In this document: one piece after another, positions 27,487 through 35,949 of the stretch | How positions within the stretch are numbered: position 1 is the first letter of the stretch | Layout of the letters: the number at the start of each line of letters is the position of its first letter | Source of the DNA: CAYYKD01 sp964471825 | GTDB taxonomy: Bacteria; Spirochaetota; GWE2-31-10; CAYYKD01 | Direction: 5' to 3' | DNA: 64,000 nucleotides | NCBI GenBank assembly: GCA_964471825.1 | Contig: CAYYKD010000015.1 | Span: 13,267 to 77,266, forward strand | Position numbers and translations under genes: made by a program | Notes under the pieces: generated by a model | Told to the model about the DNA's origin: nothing | Databases searched by the model: none | Seen by the model: only the letters and a program-made list of their open reading frames with translations

Positions 27487-29415
27487 ATGGACACATCTAC
27501 ATTAGAAAAAAAACGGGTCCTGATTGTTGAAGATGAGAAGATTATAGCAATTGATATTGAAACATGTTTGTTGAATCTTGGATACTCAGTAGTAGGATCT
27601 GCACAAACCGGAAAAGATGCAATAGCTAAGGCCTTAGAACTTAAACCTGATCTAATATTGATGGATATAATGCTGAAGGGTGATATTGATGGAACTGAGG
27701 CTGCTGCTGCTATAAGAAAAGAGATTGATGTTCCGATAATATTTCTTACTGCCTATGCCGATGAGGCAACTGTTAAAAAAGCCAGTATTACTGAGGCCTT
27801 TGGTTATATTCTTAAGCCATTTAATGAAAGGGAACTTCACACAACAATTTCAATTGCACTCTATAAGCATAAGGTTGAGAGGGAGTTGAAGGAATCACGA
27901 GAGTGGCTTTCTACAACAATGAAGAGTATATGTGAAGGTATGATTGCTATAGATAATAAAAAGAAGATTAAATTTCTTAATCCTACAGCAAAGAGTATTC
28001 TGGGATATGATGGACTTGAAAGTAACGATATGTTAAATAAAGACCTCAGTGATTTTTTTAAAATTCAGAATACCAAGAAAGAGGCCGCATTTTATTCTGT
28101 CCTGGATAGATTGCTGGAATCAAAGATGGAGGCGGGGTATATTAATACTCTCTATCTGACAGACTCTAAGGGTAAAGAGGTTCCTGTCGAATTGAGTATC
28201 TCTCTGATTAAGAATGATTCAAAATCATATAATGATGCGATAATTGTCTTCAATGATATCTCTGAACGAAAGAAATATGAAGATGAGATGGTTAAGTCCC
28301 AGAAGATAGAATCTCTGGGGATTTTAGCGGGAGGCATCGCTCATGATTTTAATAATTTTCTTACTGCGATCCTTGGAAATATTTCTCTTGCAAAAATAAT
28401 GGTTGATGAAAATAAAGATATATATACTTTACTCTCTGAGGCTGAAAAGGCAACATTAAGGGTTAAAGATCTCACATCTCAGCTCCTTAGCTTTTCTAAG
28501 GGGGGTGCACCAATAAAGCATTCAACAAGAATTGGAGACTTCATTGTAGAGACAATCAAGTTTGCTCTCAGAGGAACCAATGTTACATGTAATTTCAATA
28601 TTTCCCCCGATCTTATGAATTCAGAGATTGATAAAAGTCAGATGAATCAGGTAATTAACAATCTAATTATTAATGCCTACCAGGCTATGCCCAGGGGTGG
28701 GGTAATAACAGTAACTGCAATTAATGTTGATAAATTACCCTCTGATGTTGAAGATCTGAGTGGAAATACGCAGTATATAAAAATCTCTATTGCTGATCAA
28801 GGGATTGGTATCTCTGAGGATCATCTAAAGAGTATCTTTGATCCCTACTTTACAACAAAACAAAAGGGGAGTGGCCTTGGTCTCGCATCTACCTATTCAA
28901 TTATCACCAAACATGATGGATTTATAAGAGTATCATCAACGGTTGGTAAGGGCAGCACCTTCGATATTTATCTCCCGGCGACAAACTCATCTCAATCCGT
29001 CCCTCATATATCTCAGGAAGGACAAATAAAGAGAGGATCGGGTCATATTTTGATAATGGATGATGAGGAGATAATTAAGGATGTGATGATAAATATTCTA
29101 ACACATATGGGTTATGTTGTAGAATATGCTGAGGATGGTCTCAAGGCTCTTGAGATGTATAAATCCAGGAAGCAAACTAATCCATTTGATTTGATAATAA
29201 TGGATCTAACTATTCCCGGTGGAATGGGTGGTAAAGAGGCTATTACTGAATTAAGAAGGTTGGATAAAGATATCAAGGTTATTGTAGCAAGCGGGTATTC
29301 TAACGACTCAGTTATGGCCAGTTATAAAGAGTATGGTTTTGATGCATATATAACAAAACCATTCAAGATAGAAGATCTGGGTAACCTAATTAACAATGTT
29401 TTGGGTAAGTTCTAA
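27487..29415 (+). CDS. Soluble hybrid histidine kinase: REC-PAS-HisKA-HATPase-REC
   Basis: 642 residues, no TM helix. N-terminal receiver (about 10-125) with D60 in LILMDIML and Lys in ILKPF; PAS about 135-260; HisKA with H286 in GGIAHDFNNFL; HATPase with NNLIINAYQAM, DQGIGIS and GSGLGLASTY; second receiver about 520-640 with D573 in MDLTIPGGMGG and ITKPF. Two receivers around a kinase core suggest a phosphorelay that can accept phosphate at the N-terminus and store it at the C-terminus. No output domain. The kinase and last receiver share wording with the membrane hybrid kinase at 534-3392 (IPGG.GGKE), so both may feed one pathway. The start has GGGAG upstream. Confidence 0.93.
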   Translation: MDTSTLEKKRVLIVEDEKIIAIDIETCLLNLGYSVVGSAQTGKDAIAKALELKPDLILMDIMLKGDIDGTEAAAAIRKEIDVPIIFLTAYADEATVKKASITEAFGYILKPFNERELHTTISIALYKHKVERELKESREWLSTTMKSICEGMIAIDNKKKIKFLNPTAKSILGYDGLESNDMLNKDLSDFFKIQNTKKEAAFYSVLDRLLESKMEAGYINTLYLTDSKGKEVPVELSISLIKNDSKSYNDAIIVFNDISERKKYEDEMVKSQKIESLGILAGGIAHDFNNFLTAILGNISLAKIMVDENKDIYTLLSEAEKATLRVKDLTSQLLSFSKGGAPIKHSTRIGDFIVETIKFALRGTNVTCNFNISPDLMNSEIDKSQMNQVINNLIINAYQAMPRGGVITVTAINVDKLPSDVEDLSGNTQYIKISIADQGIGISEDHLKSIFDPYFTTKQKGSGLGLASTYSIITKHDGFIRVSSTVGKGSTFDIYLPATNSSQSVPHISQEGQIKRGSGHILIMDDEEIIKDVMINILTHMGYVVEYAEDGLKALEMYKSRKQTNPFDLIIMDLTIPGGMGGKEAITELRRLDKDIKVIVASGYSNDSVMASYKEYGFDAYITKPFKIEDLGNLINNVLGKF

Positions 29416-29493
29416 AAGGTTCCAATCAGAATATGTCATTACCGGAATATGTCAATATCGGAATTTGGAAAGCTTAGGATCAACCTCAATTGT

Positions 29494-31824
29494 CTAATTT
29501 TTTTCTGAAGCTGTTCCTAGAAATGGTGGAATCATAACAACGGTAGTTATAAGTGAGGTTGCTATTCCAATAATAGTAGTAAACCCCAATGAAAAAAGGG
29601 CTGTATTACTTGAAATTATCAATACTCCAAATCCGGCTATCGTAGTAAGTGCACATGTTAGGATTGCTCGAACTGTAAGTGCCGCATTGTTCATATCGCC
29701 TTCAATAATGGCACCTGTTAGGAATATCCCATAGTCAACACCTGCACCGGTAATTATTATTAGACCCGCTATGTGCATTAGATTTATCTTAAATCCTAAG
29801 AATCCGGAGAGACCGATAACTGTTATTATACCTGCAAGAGCCGGGATAACTGAAAATAGAGCTCTTTTAATTGATCTGAAGGTGAGAGATAGGACTATAA
29901 AGACAATAATTATTGCCGAGATAAGCAGAGTGAGTGCGATAAGCTCAAATCTAACAAGACCATTCTTTGCATTGTTAAGGAAGTCAATAATAAAGAAATC
30001 GTTAAATTGTGCCTCTGAGAGTTGTTGTTTTAACTCATTTAGCCTGTCCCTGTGTTGGATAGGAATGAGCATATAAAAGGTATTGTTATCTTCAATTATA
30101 TAATTGCCTGTCATAGTTTTTATGTAGTCAGGTGTTTCCTCTAGAGATATGTTGTCAATGGATAGGGCAGATTTACGCCAGGGACTAAATATCTCGGGAT
30201 CAAAGAGAGTATTGTCTAAAGCTTCTTTAAAAAGGTCATCCCTATACTGTTGTTTTATTATCTCCCTTCTTCTGTTTAATGTTTCATTTTCAGGAATGAA
30301 TAGTGCAGGTGTTAGAAATCCCAGTCCGCTATCCTTTAATGAGACCAGTGCTTCCAGGCTCTTTGACTTTACCTCATCGACAGTATTACCCGAGAAACAT
30401 AGAAAAAGAGTCTCAGTCGTCTCCTTAAAATATCTATGCATGAAATCAATATTTCTTGTTATTGAGTGGTGTTTTTTATCAAGACCTGTTACATCATCCT
30501 CAAGTTGAGAAAGAAAGATACCAACTCCTAGGATTAAGACAAATAGAGTCCAACCAATGGCGTACTTAAGACTTGATGGCTGAGAAAATATTTTGACTAT
30601 GTTATTCAAAAAAGTCTCTTCCTTAGTCCTGAGAGAGGACTTTTCTGCAATGATATTTACCGGAGGGTAGAGAGGCTGAAGAAGAAACCATGCTGCAAGA
30701 AACGAAAAGGTAACCATAACAGCAGAGAAAATTGAGATATCCTGAAGTGTTCTAATACCAGAAAACGGCAGTAGAACAAAACTTATAAGCGTTGTAATAA
30801 GTCCCATAATCATTGATAGGCCGATACTGGATCTTAATTGTTTTAATGAATTGAAGCAGGATCTCTTAATAAGGTAGTGAATTGAATAGTCAACAGATAT
30901 TCCTGTTGTTGTAGCACCAAAGGCAAGTGCAATACCTCCAATATTCTTCTTAAAGATCGCAATAGTAAGAAATGCGGCTGCAAAACCTACCGCAATCGGC
31001 ATAAGTCCAAAAACCACAGAGGAAAGGTCCTTGAAGAAGTAGATAAATATTAAAAGAGTAAATATAATCGATAGTATAAAAATCAGAGTGACATCTTTTC
31101 GGATATTAGAATAGCTGTCATAGTAGAATAGATGGGATGATATTAGAAAAGCTTTGAATCCGTTATCTTTTGCATATTTTTCTATATGTTTATTAAGCTC
31201 AAATATTACTCGGGATTTATCATACTCTTCAGGGAATATTCCGGTAGAGTATATCCTCATCTCAGATTCACCATCCTCAGATTCAATGCTACCTCCACCA
31301 AGTTTGTAACCGCTCTCTTTAATTAGTTTAAGAATATCGCCGGTTGTAAGGATGGGATCATTAATAAATGCATCGTCTATCATCATAAAGGGGTTCATAT
31401 CCAGAAGACTCTCCTTAACAGCAAGTCTTTTTTTTATGAATTCCGGTTGAAACGGGTCATCAAGTAGTTCATAGGGGTAGAGTAGAAGTGAGTTGTTTTG
31501 CAGATAGGAATAAATAATTTTAACTTCATTCTTACCCGGAAGCATATTTCTAAAGTTAAGCCCCTTATCAGATGCCATATTTTCTATGTCATTGAACGCC
31601 CTCTTTCGTAAATCAGGAGATCCATTAACGAATAAAATAACCTTATCCGAAATTGGTGCCCTACTCACAAGACGAGCATCCCTCATAAGTTCTTTATTTC
31701 CGGGTAATAGAGAGGCAATCGAATTATCCGTCTCTATGTATCTGGTCGATATGAGTATAACTATCACAGAGAATAATGAAATCAGTAATGCGGCAATAAG
31801 CCTAGTATTTAAAATATTTTTCAT
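29494..31824 (-). CDS. MMPL/RND-superfamily exporter
   Basis: About 776 residues in two repeats, each with one TM helix, a large periplasmic loop and a bundle of five or so TM helices (LIFILSIIFTLLIFIYFF, GLMPIAVGFAAAFLTIAIF, GATTTGISVDYSIHYLIKR in repeat 1; SVIPALAGIITVIGLSGFLG, GLIIITGAGVDYGIFLTGA in repeat 2). The Asp in the VDYSIHY and VDYGIFL helices is the proton-relay position of MMPL/HpnN-type pumps, which export lipids or other hydrophobic compounds. I use the ATG at 31824; a GTG at 31836 is possible. The start lies inside the end of the LolA-like gene, so the two are coupled. Confidence 0.88.
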   Translation of the reverse strand: MKNILNTRLIAALLISLFSVIVILISTRYIETDNSIASLLPGNKELMRDARLVSRAPISDKVILFVNGSPDLRKRAFNDIENMASDKGLNFRNMLPGKNEVKIIYSYLQNNSLLLYPYELLDDPFQPEFIKKRLAVKESLLDMNPFMMIDDAFINDPILTTGDILKLIKESGYKLGGGSIESEDGESEMRIYSTGIFPEEYDKSRVIFELNKHIEKYAKDNGFKAFLISSHLFYYDSYSNIRKDVTLIFILSIIFTLLIFIYFFKDLSSVVFGLMPIAVGFAAAFLTIAIFKKNIGGIALAFGATTTGISVDYSIHYLIKRSCFNSLKQLRSSIGLSMIMGLITTLISFVLLPFSGIRTLQDISIFSAVMVTFSFLAAWFLLQPLYPPVNIIAEKSSLRTKEETFLNNIVKIFSQPSSLKYAIGWTLFVLILGVGIFLSQLEDDVTGLDKKHHSITRNIDFMHRYFKETTETLFLCFSGNTVDEVKSKSLEALVSLKDSGLGFLTPALFIPENETLNRRREIIKQQYRDDLFKEALDNTLFDPEIFSPWRKSALSIDNISLEETPDYIKTMTGNYIIEDNNTFYMLIPIQHRDRLNELKQQLSEAQFNDFFIIDFLNNAKNGLVRFELIALTLLISAIIIVFIVLSLTFRSIKRALFSVIPALAGIITVIGLSGFLGFKINLMHIAGLIIITGAGVDYGIFLTGAIIEGDMNNAALTVRAILTCALTTIAGFGVLIISSNTALFSLGFTTIIGIATSLITTVVMIPPFLGTASEKN

Positions 31825-32359
31825 CCGGGGTAACACCTGTTAATGTATTTTTGAATTTATATAGAATCCCTGATTTATCCTTGAAGGTTAGCTTAATTGT
31901 AAATATCTTATCAGCCTGGCTCTCAATATAGACCTCACTTACACCGCTCTCATTGTCTATTGGTGTCAGCCTATAGATAGTAAGATTATTATTTGTTTCA
32001 CTTTTTCCATTAAATCCTGATTCCTCAAGAGTATTTCCGGTAAATAGAAAGAAAATTCCATCCTGTCCACCTGATGGGATCTCAATCNNNNNNNNNNGTT
32101 CATCATTTCCTCTAAACATTAGTATTTTTTCGCGAAAATTTCTAATGTCGAAAACTATAGGGTCAGTCTGTCTATAGAGGAAGTTATTTCCATTCTTTAC
32201 AATTAGCCCCTTACCGATAATTTTTTTCTTTAGCATAGGGGAGGTTCTCTCATAATAGAACTCAGTATATAGTTTGCCATCCTTAGGTTCCGGTATCTCA
32301 ACACTATATATTAAAAATATGTTGCAAAAAAGGAGCAAAAATATTATATAATTCTTCAT
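31802..32359 (-). CDS. LolA-like periplasmic carrier protein
   Basis: About 185 residues: signal peptide (KNYIIFLLLFCNIFLIYS), then a LolA-type half-barrel (GKLYTEFYYERTSP, GKGLIVKNGNNFLYRQTDP, FDIRNFREKILMF; C-terminal VYIESQADKIFTIKLTFKD). LolA-like proteins beside MMPL exporters are seen in aryl-polyene and related lipid-export clusters, where the carrier receives what the pump releases. The Ns at 32088-32097 keep the frame. The gene overlaps the MMPL start by over 20 bases. Distinct from the LolA-like gene at 11461. Confidence 0.78.
   Translation of the reverse strand: MKNYIIFLLLFCNIFLIYSVEIPEPKDGKLYTEFYYERTSPMLKKKIIGKGLIVKNGNNFLYRQTDPIVFDIRNFREKILMFRGNDEXXXXIEIPSGGQDGIFFLFTGNTLEESGFNGKSETNNNLTIYRLTPIDNESGVSEVYIESQADKIFTIKLTFKDKSGILYKFKNTLTGVTPDEKYFKY
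32088..32097. other. Assembly gap (10 N)
   Basis: Inside the LolA-like gene; frame kept, no flank overlap. Confidence 0.5.
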
Positions 32360-32426
32360 CTGATCATCCTTGTTTTTTTATTAAAACTATTTGGAGATTA
32401 TAACCTTTTTTTTTAAGGTAGTCAAA

Positions 32427-33092
32427 ATGAATCTTAGTTCAGGAACTTTTTTTACATTAGTACCATCAGGGTTGTTTCTTGCAGTACCAGCCCTAATACT
32501 CGGGATTGCATTTACATTTTTTGGAAGTCATCTTTTTAAACTTCTTCTAATTGTTTCCGGTTTTATAATTGGCTTTATTGTGGGGGTGGAGCTTTCTCCG
32601 GTTTTTACTAATAACAATAATTTGACTCTAATTATCGGGGTTATCTCAGGGGCATTTCTGGGGGCTTTGCTCTATTTTATATACTACTTTGGTGTGTTTG
32701 TCTTTGGTGCTTTTTCGGGATTATTTCTAGTCTATAGCTTTGATGCCCTCATATCAAGGTTTATTATACTTGATAGTCTTGGATATGCCTTGTTTGTAGC
32801 CGGTGTTGCGGTTTTTTTTGGTATTCTTGCAATATTTTTTCAGAATTTGATGATAAAGATTATTACTTCGATTATTGGGGCAACTCTTGTAGTAAATAGT
32901 ATAGTATTTCTCTTTTTTAATGTTACAGGTAGGGTCAATACATTAAGAGAGTTTCTCGATCTTACATTAAAAAATAGTCTGCTTATGAATATCTCTCTAA
33001 TTTTTATTATAGTTATTGCAATATCAGGCTGTTATTATCAACNNNNNNNNNNCTTTTTGCAAAGAAGCGTTATTGATATGAAGGCTTGTTGA
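32427..33092 (+). CDS. DUF4203-like polytopic membrane protein
   Basis: About 217-222 residues, seven hydrophobic segments of the glycine-rich kind seen in DUF4203/TMEM198-like proteins (LAVPALILGIAFTFFGSHL, LLIVSGFIIGFIVGVEL, IIGVISGAFLGALLYFIYY, GVFVFGAFSGLFLVYSF). Function unknown. The ATG at 32427 has AAGG upstream; the frame also runs back to a TTG at 32391. The C-terminus is uncertain because of Ns at 33043-33052: merging the shared C gives the end QLFAKKRY with a stop at 33076, which suits a membrane protein better than the frame ending at 33092. Confidence 0.72.
   Translation: MNLSSGTFFTLVPSGLFLAVPALILGIAFTFFGSHLFKLLLIVSGFIIGFIVGVELSPVFTNNNNLTLIIGVISGAFLGALLYFIYYFGVFVFGAFSGLFLVYSFDALISRFIILDSLGYALFVAGVAVFFGILAIFFQNLMIKIITSIIGATLVVNSIVFLFFNVTGRVNTLREFLDLTLKNSLLMNISLIFIIVIAISGCYYQXXXXFLQRSVIDMKAC
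33043..33052. other. Assembly gap (10 N), possibly false
   Basis: A one-base (C) overlap joins the flanks into a plausible C-terminus for the membrane protein. The evidence is weaker than for 305 and 18238. Confidence 0.45.
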
Positions 33093-33111
33093 TTTATGTA
33101 TCAAATGATCT

Positions 33112-33630
33112 CTAATCAGTCTTATTCTCTTTGTTTTTACGAGTGTTTATGCTACCAAATACTCCAAGTACTATAAAGAATCCAAAAAAGAGATAGAAAA
33201 AGAGTGAGGCTGTAAGCCTGTATCTGTTTATCTTTGAGTCATATTTTAAGTAGTTATCTATCAGGTAGTCAATTTCCCCGGAATATTTTTTCTCAATTAT
33301 ACTAAATAGTGTATCAAACTTGAATTCGTCCTCTGATACTTCATCTGATAATACAGTCTCATTATTAATCACCCTTACAAGCCTTGTAGATCCATTGGTT
33401 ATTCCATATTTAGTTGCCATGTAGTCATATATGGAGGAGTCATTTTTTATATTGTCTATCATCATTGATAATTCTCGGTCCTCATTTTTGATAAGGGTTA
33501 GAATATTCCTGTAGACCTCGATCTCTCTTCTAACCCTGAGTCCCTCAAGGAGACCATTACCGGAAAGGACAATTTGATAGGTTATCATTCCTGTAAATAT
33601 CATTACAATTACCAGTAGAATTCGTTTCAT
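33112..33630 (-). CDS. FtsB/DivIC-like septum formation initiator with extra C-terminal TM helix
   Basis: 172 residues. TM helix at about 5-24, short GLLEGLRVRREIEVYRN linker and a coiled-coil (YRNILTLIKNEDRELSMMID) followed by NDSSIYDYMATKYGI, the arrangement of FtsB/DivIC (GL..y..l..e...L...N..L...I..l..D...iE..AR..yG). FtsB joins FtsL and FtsQ at the divisome. Unlike canonical FtsB (about 100 residues) this one continues 70 residues and ends in a second TM helix near 140-162 and a charged tail, so both ends would be cytoplasmic. The assignment rests on pattern only. Confidence 0.65.
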   Translation of the reverse strand: MKRILLVIVMIFTGMITYQIVLSGNGLLEGLRVRREIEVYRNILTLIKNEDRELSMMIDNIKNDSSIYDYMATKYGITNGSTRLVRVINNETVLSDEVSEDEFKFDTLFSIIEKKYSGEIDYLIDNYLKYDSKINRYRLTASLFFYLFFGFFIVLGVFGSINTRKNKENKTD

Positions 33631-33737
33631 TTTGATTTATATGGATTAATTATGATTTAATAACATTAATTCCAATTTCCCCTTTACTTATTTTTATTTA
33701 TCAAGTAAAATCAGTTAAATTTTTTAACGGATTTGAT

Positions 33738-34208
33738 ATGAAAGATTACAACTTTAAAAACGACCTGTCAAATATATTATACATTTTAACGATAGCCTTT
33801 ACACTTTCACTATTGTTCGTTTTATTCTCGGCACTATTTATCTATCCTATCTATCTACTATCTGTTAAATACACTAAAGTTTATTCTCTGGTAATTGTGT
33901 ACCTCCTTTTACTTTCATTGATTATTTTACAGGTACTTATTATACGAAAGAAGTCGGTTTTATACAGATCGGTTTTCTATGGCATACTTCATTATTGTGT
34001 ATACTATATTGCTCCTGTGTTTTTTACAGCAATTATAATATTTGTAGATGCTGTTATTTTTAGAGTCATTTTTTCATTAGTTCATCCGGTTTTAGGTGTA
34101 TTTATATTTTTATTGATAAATGTTGTAATTTTTGGCGTTATCATCCTCTATAGGAAGTCAATACATAGGATAAAACAGAGATTATCGACACTCAATTATA
34201 GCAAGTAA
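33738..34208 (+). CDS. Hypothetical small polytopic membrane protein
   Basis: 156 residues with four hydrophobic segments (ILTIAFTLSLLFVLFSALFI, YSLVIVYLLLLSLIILQVLII, YYIAPVFFTAIIIFVDAVIF, LGVFIFLLINVVIFGVIILY) and a basic C-terminus. No family recognised. It converges on glpK with only five bases between the stops, so both genes must end in each other's sequence. Confidence 0.65.
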   Translation: MKDYNFKNDLSNILYILTIAFTLSLLFVLFSALFIYPIYLLSVKYTKVYSLVIVYLLLLSLIILQVLIIRKKSVLYRSVFYGILHYCVYYIAPVFFTAIIIFVDAVIFRVIFSLVHPVLGVFIFLLINVVIFGVIILYRKSIHRIKQRLSTLNYSK

Positions 34209-34213
34209 TAGGA

Positions 34214-35713
34214 CTATGGTTTATATTGCCTTACAGATGCTATTGCCTTTTTCCATCTCATCGATTTTTTTTCAGCAAGATTCCTATCCATCTGAGGTTT
34301 ATACATGACTGTTTCTCTATTGATCTCTTTTAGATATGCTTTTGATGGGTAGAAACCTGTAGATAGACCTGCAAGGTAGGCCGCCCCAAGGGCTGTCGTC
34401 TCGTTCATTACAGATGCAAAGACTGTATTTCTAATAATATCTGCCTGAAACTGCATGAGGTACTGGTTGCGAGATGCCCCACCATCAGCCTTAAATGCTC
34501 CAATCTTACCGCCAAAGTCACTACTCATAGATTCATAGAGGTCGGCAGTCTGAAAAGCTATTCCCTGAAGGGTAGCCTTAACTATATCATTGCGATCAGT
34601 ATCTCTTGATATGCCGAAAATTGCACCTCTAGCGTCTGGATCCCAGTAAGGACTACCCAGTCCTGAAAATGCCGGTACAAAGACCAATTCATCTTTTGGA
34701 TTCTCCACTGCTGTCTGTGAAGTCTTGTGGTTATCCTGAATTATCGCTATTCCGTCTCTAAGCCATTGAACTGCAGCTCCGCCAATGAATACAGCACCCT
34801 CCATTGCATAGGTTACCTCACCATCAATGGACCAGGCAATAGTTGTAAGTAATTTGTTATTAGATTTCTTTGGACTACTTCCGATATTCATGAGAAGAAA
34901 ACACCCTGTACCATAGGTATTCTTTACATCTCCCTTGTTAAAACAGCATTGTCCAAATAATGCGCCCTGTTGATCACCAATAATTCCTGTTATAGGGATG
35001 CTATTTCCATCAAATAAATCAGGATCAGAATAGACGCCTTCGATTGAGTTCTGTACAACATCAGGCATCATAACTCCAGGTATATTAAAATATTCAAGAA
35101 GTTCACTATCCCACTCAAGAGTGTGAATGTTAAACAGCATTGTTCTTGAGGCATTTGAGTAATCGGTTATGTGGTTAGCACCACCTGTCAAGTTGTAGAT
35201 AAGCCAGCTATCAATGGTTCCAAAGGCGAGGTGACCTGCTTCAGCGTCTGAATAGGCATGATCAACATTACTTAGTATCCATTCTATCTTGGTCGCACAA
35301 AAATATGGATCAACAATTAGCCCTGTTTTATTGTAGATAATCGATTCGTAGATGGAGTTCTTTATCTTATTGCATCGTGCCGAGGTACGGCGGCATTGCC
35401 AAACAATAGCGTTGTGTATCGGACGCCCTGTTCTTCTATCCCATATAACTGTGGTTTCGCGCTGATTAGTTATCCCAATGCTGTCAATCTCGCTGTAACT
35501 TGCACCTGATAACCTAAGTACCTCGTTGATTGTAAATCTAACACTTTCCCATATCTCATTGGGATTATGTTCTACCCATCCCGGTTCTGGATAGATCTGT
35601 TTGAATTCCCTATTAGCCTGACCCCTTATTCGTCCATCTCTATCAAATAGAATTGCTCGAGAGCTTGTAGTTCCCTGATCGATAGCAAGAATGTATTTTT
35701 TATCTGTCTTCAT
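34214..35713 (-). CDS. glpK: Glycerol kinase
   Basis: 499 residues, normal length. FGGY kinase that phosphorylates glycerol to sn-glycerol 3-phosphate. Recognisable: the ATP phosphate-binding loop AIDQGTTSSRAILFDRDG, SIGITNQRETTVIWD, NASRTMLFNIHTLEWD, GIIGDQQGALFGQ with the family Asp, YGTGCFLLMN, VFVPAFSGLGSPYWDPDAR and the second nucleotide motif KADGGASRN. A TTGACA-17-TAATCT promoter is possible at 35825-35853, leaving a leader of about 110 bases that contains a GC-rich hairpin. glpF and glpD are not adjacent. Confidence 0.96.
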   Translation of the reverse strand: MKTDKKYILAIDQGTTSSRAILFDRDGRIRGQANREFKQIYPEPGWVEHNPNEIWESVRFTINEVLRLSGASYSEIDSIGITNQRETTVIWDRRTGRPIHNAIVWQCRRTSARCNKIKNSIYESIIYNKTGLIVDPYFCATKIEWILSNVDHAYSDAEAGHLAFGTIDSWLIYNLTGGANHITDYSNASRTMLFNIHTLEWDSELLEYFNIPGVMMPDVVQNSIEGVYSDPDLFDGNSIPITGIIGDQQGALFGQCCFNKGDVKNTYGTGCFLLMNIGSSPKKSNNKLLTTIAWSIDGEVTYAMEGAVFIGGAAVQWLRDGIAIIQDNHKTSQTAVENPKDELVFVPAFSGLGSPYWDPDARGAIFGISRDTDRNDIVKATLQGIAFQTADLYESMSSDFGGKIGAFKADGGASRNQYLMQFQADIIRNTVFASVMNETTALGAAYLAGLSTGFYPSKAYLKEINRETVMYKPQMDRNLAEKKSMRWKKAIASVRQYKP

Positions 35714-35753
35714 AGTTGGACTCCATCTTTAGTGATTTGATAATTAAAAGTCC

Positions 35754-35779
35754 GCCGGATCACCATTCTTTGACCCGGC
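35754..35779 (-). terminator. GC-rich hairpin upstream of glpK
   Basis: GCCGGATCA (35754-35762) pairs with TTGACCCGGC (35770-35779) apart from one mismatch. On the minus strand ACTTTTAATT follows shortly. It could end transcripts from upstream genes or act as an attenuator in the glpK leader. Confidence 0.5.
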
Positions 35780-35824
35780 CTAAAATAACTTCTATTTAAA
35801 TAACTTCAATTAAAATAAAATCTA

Positions 35825-35853
35825 AGATTATCGTTATTGAGCATTATTGTCAA
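35825..35853 (-). promoter_or_regulatory. Possible glpK promoter
   Basis: Minus strand TTGACA (35853-35848), 17-base spacer, TAATCT (35830-35825). The -35 is perfect, the -10 moderate. Confidence 0.45.
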
Positions 35854-35949
35854 CAAAATTGGCTTTTTTTTATTATTTGTAGTCTTTTCAGGATTATATT
35901 TAAAAATTTTTGAAAGTCCCTTTTAACAAAATTTTTAATACTACATGTT

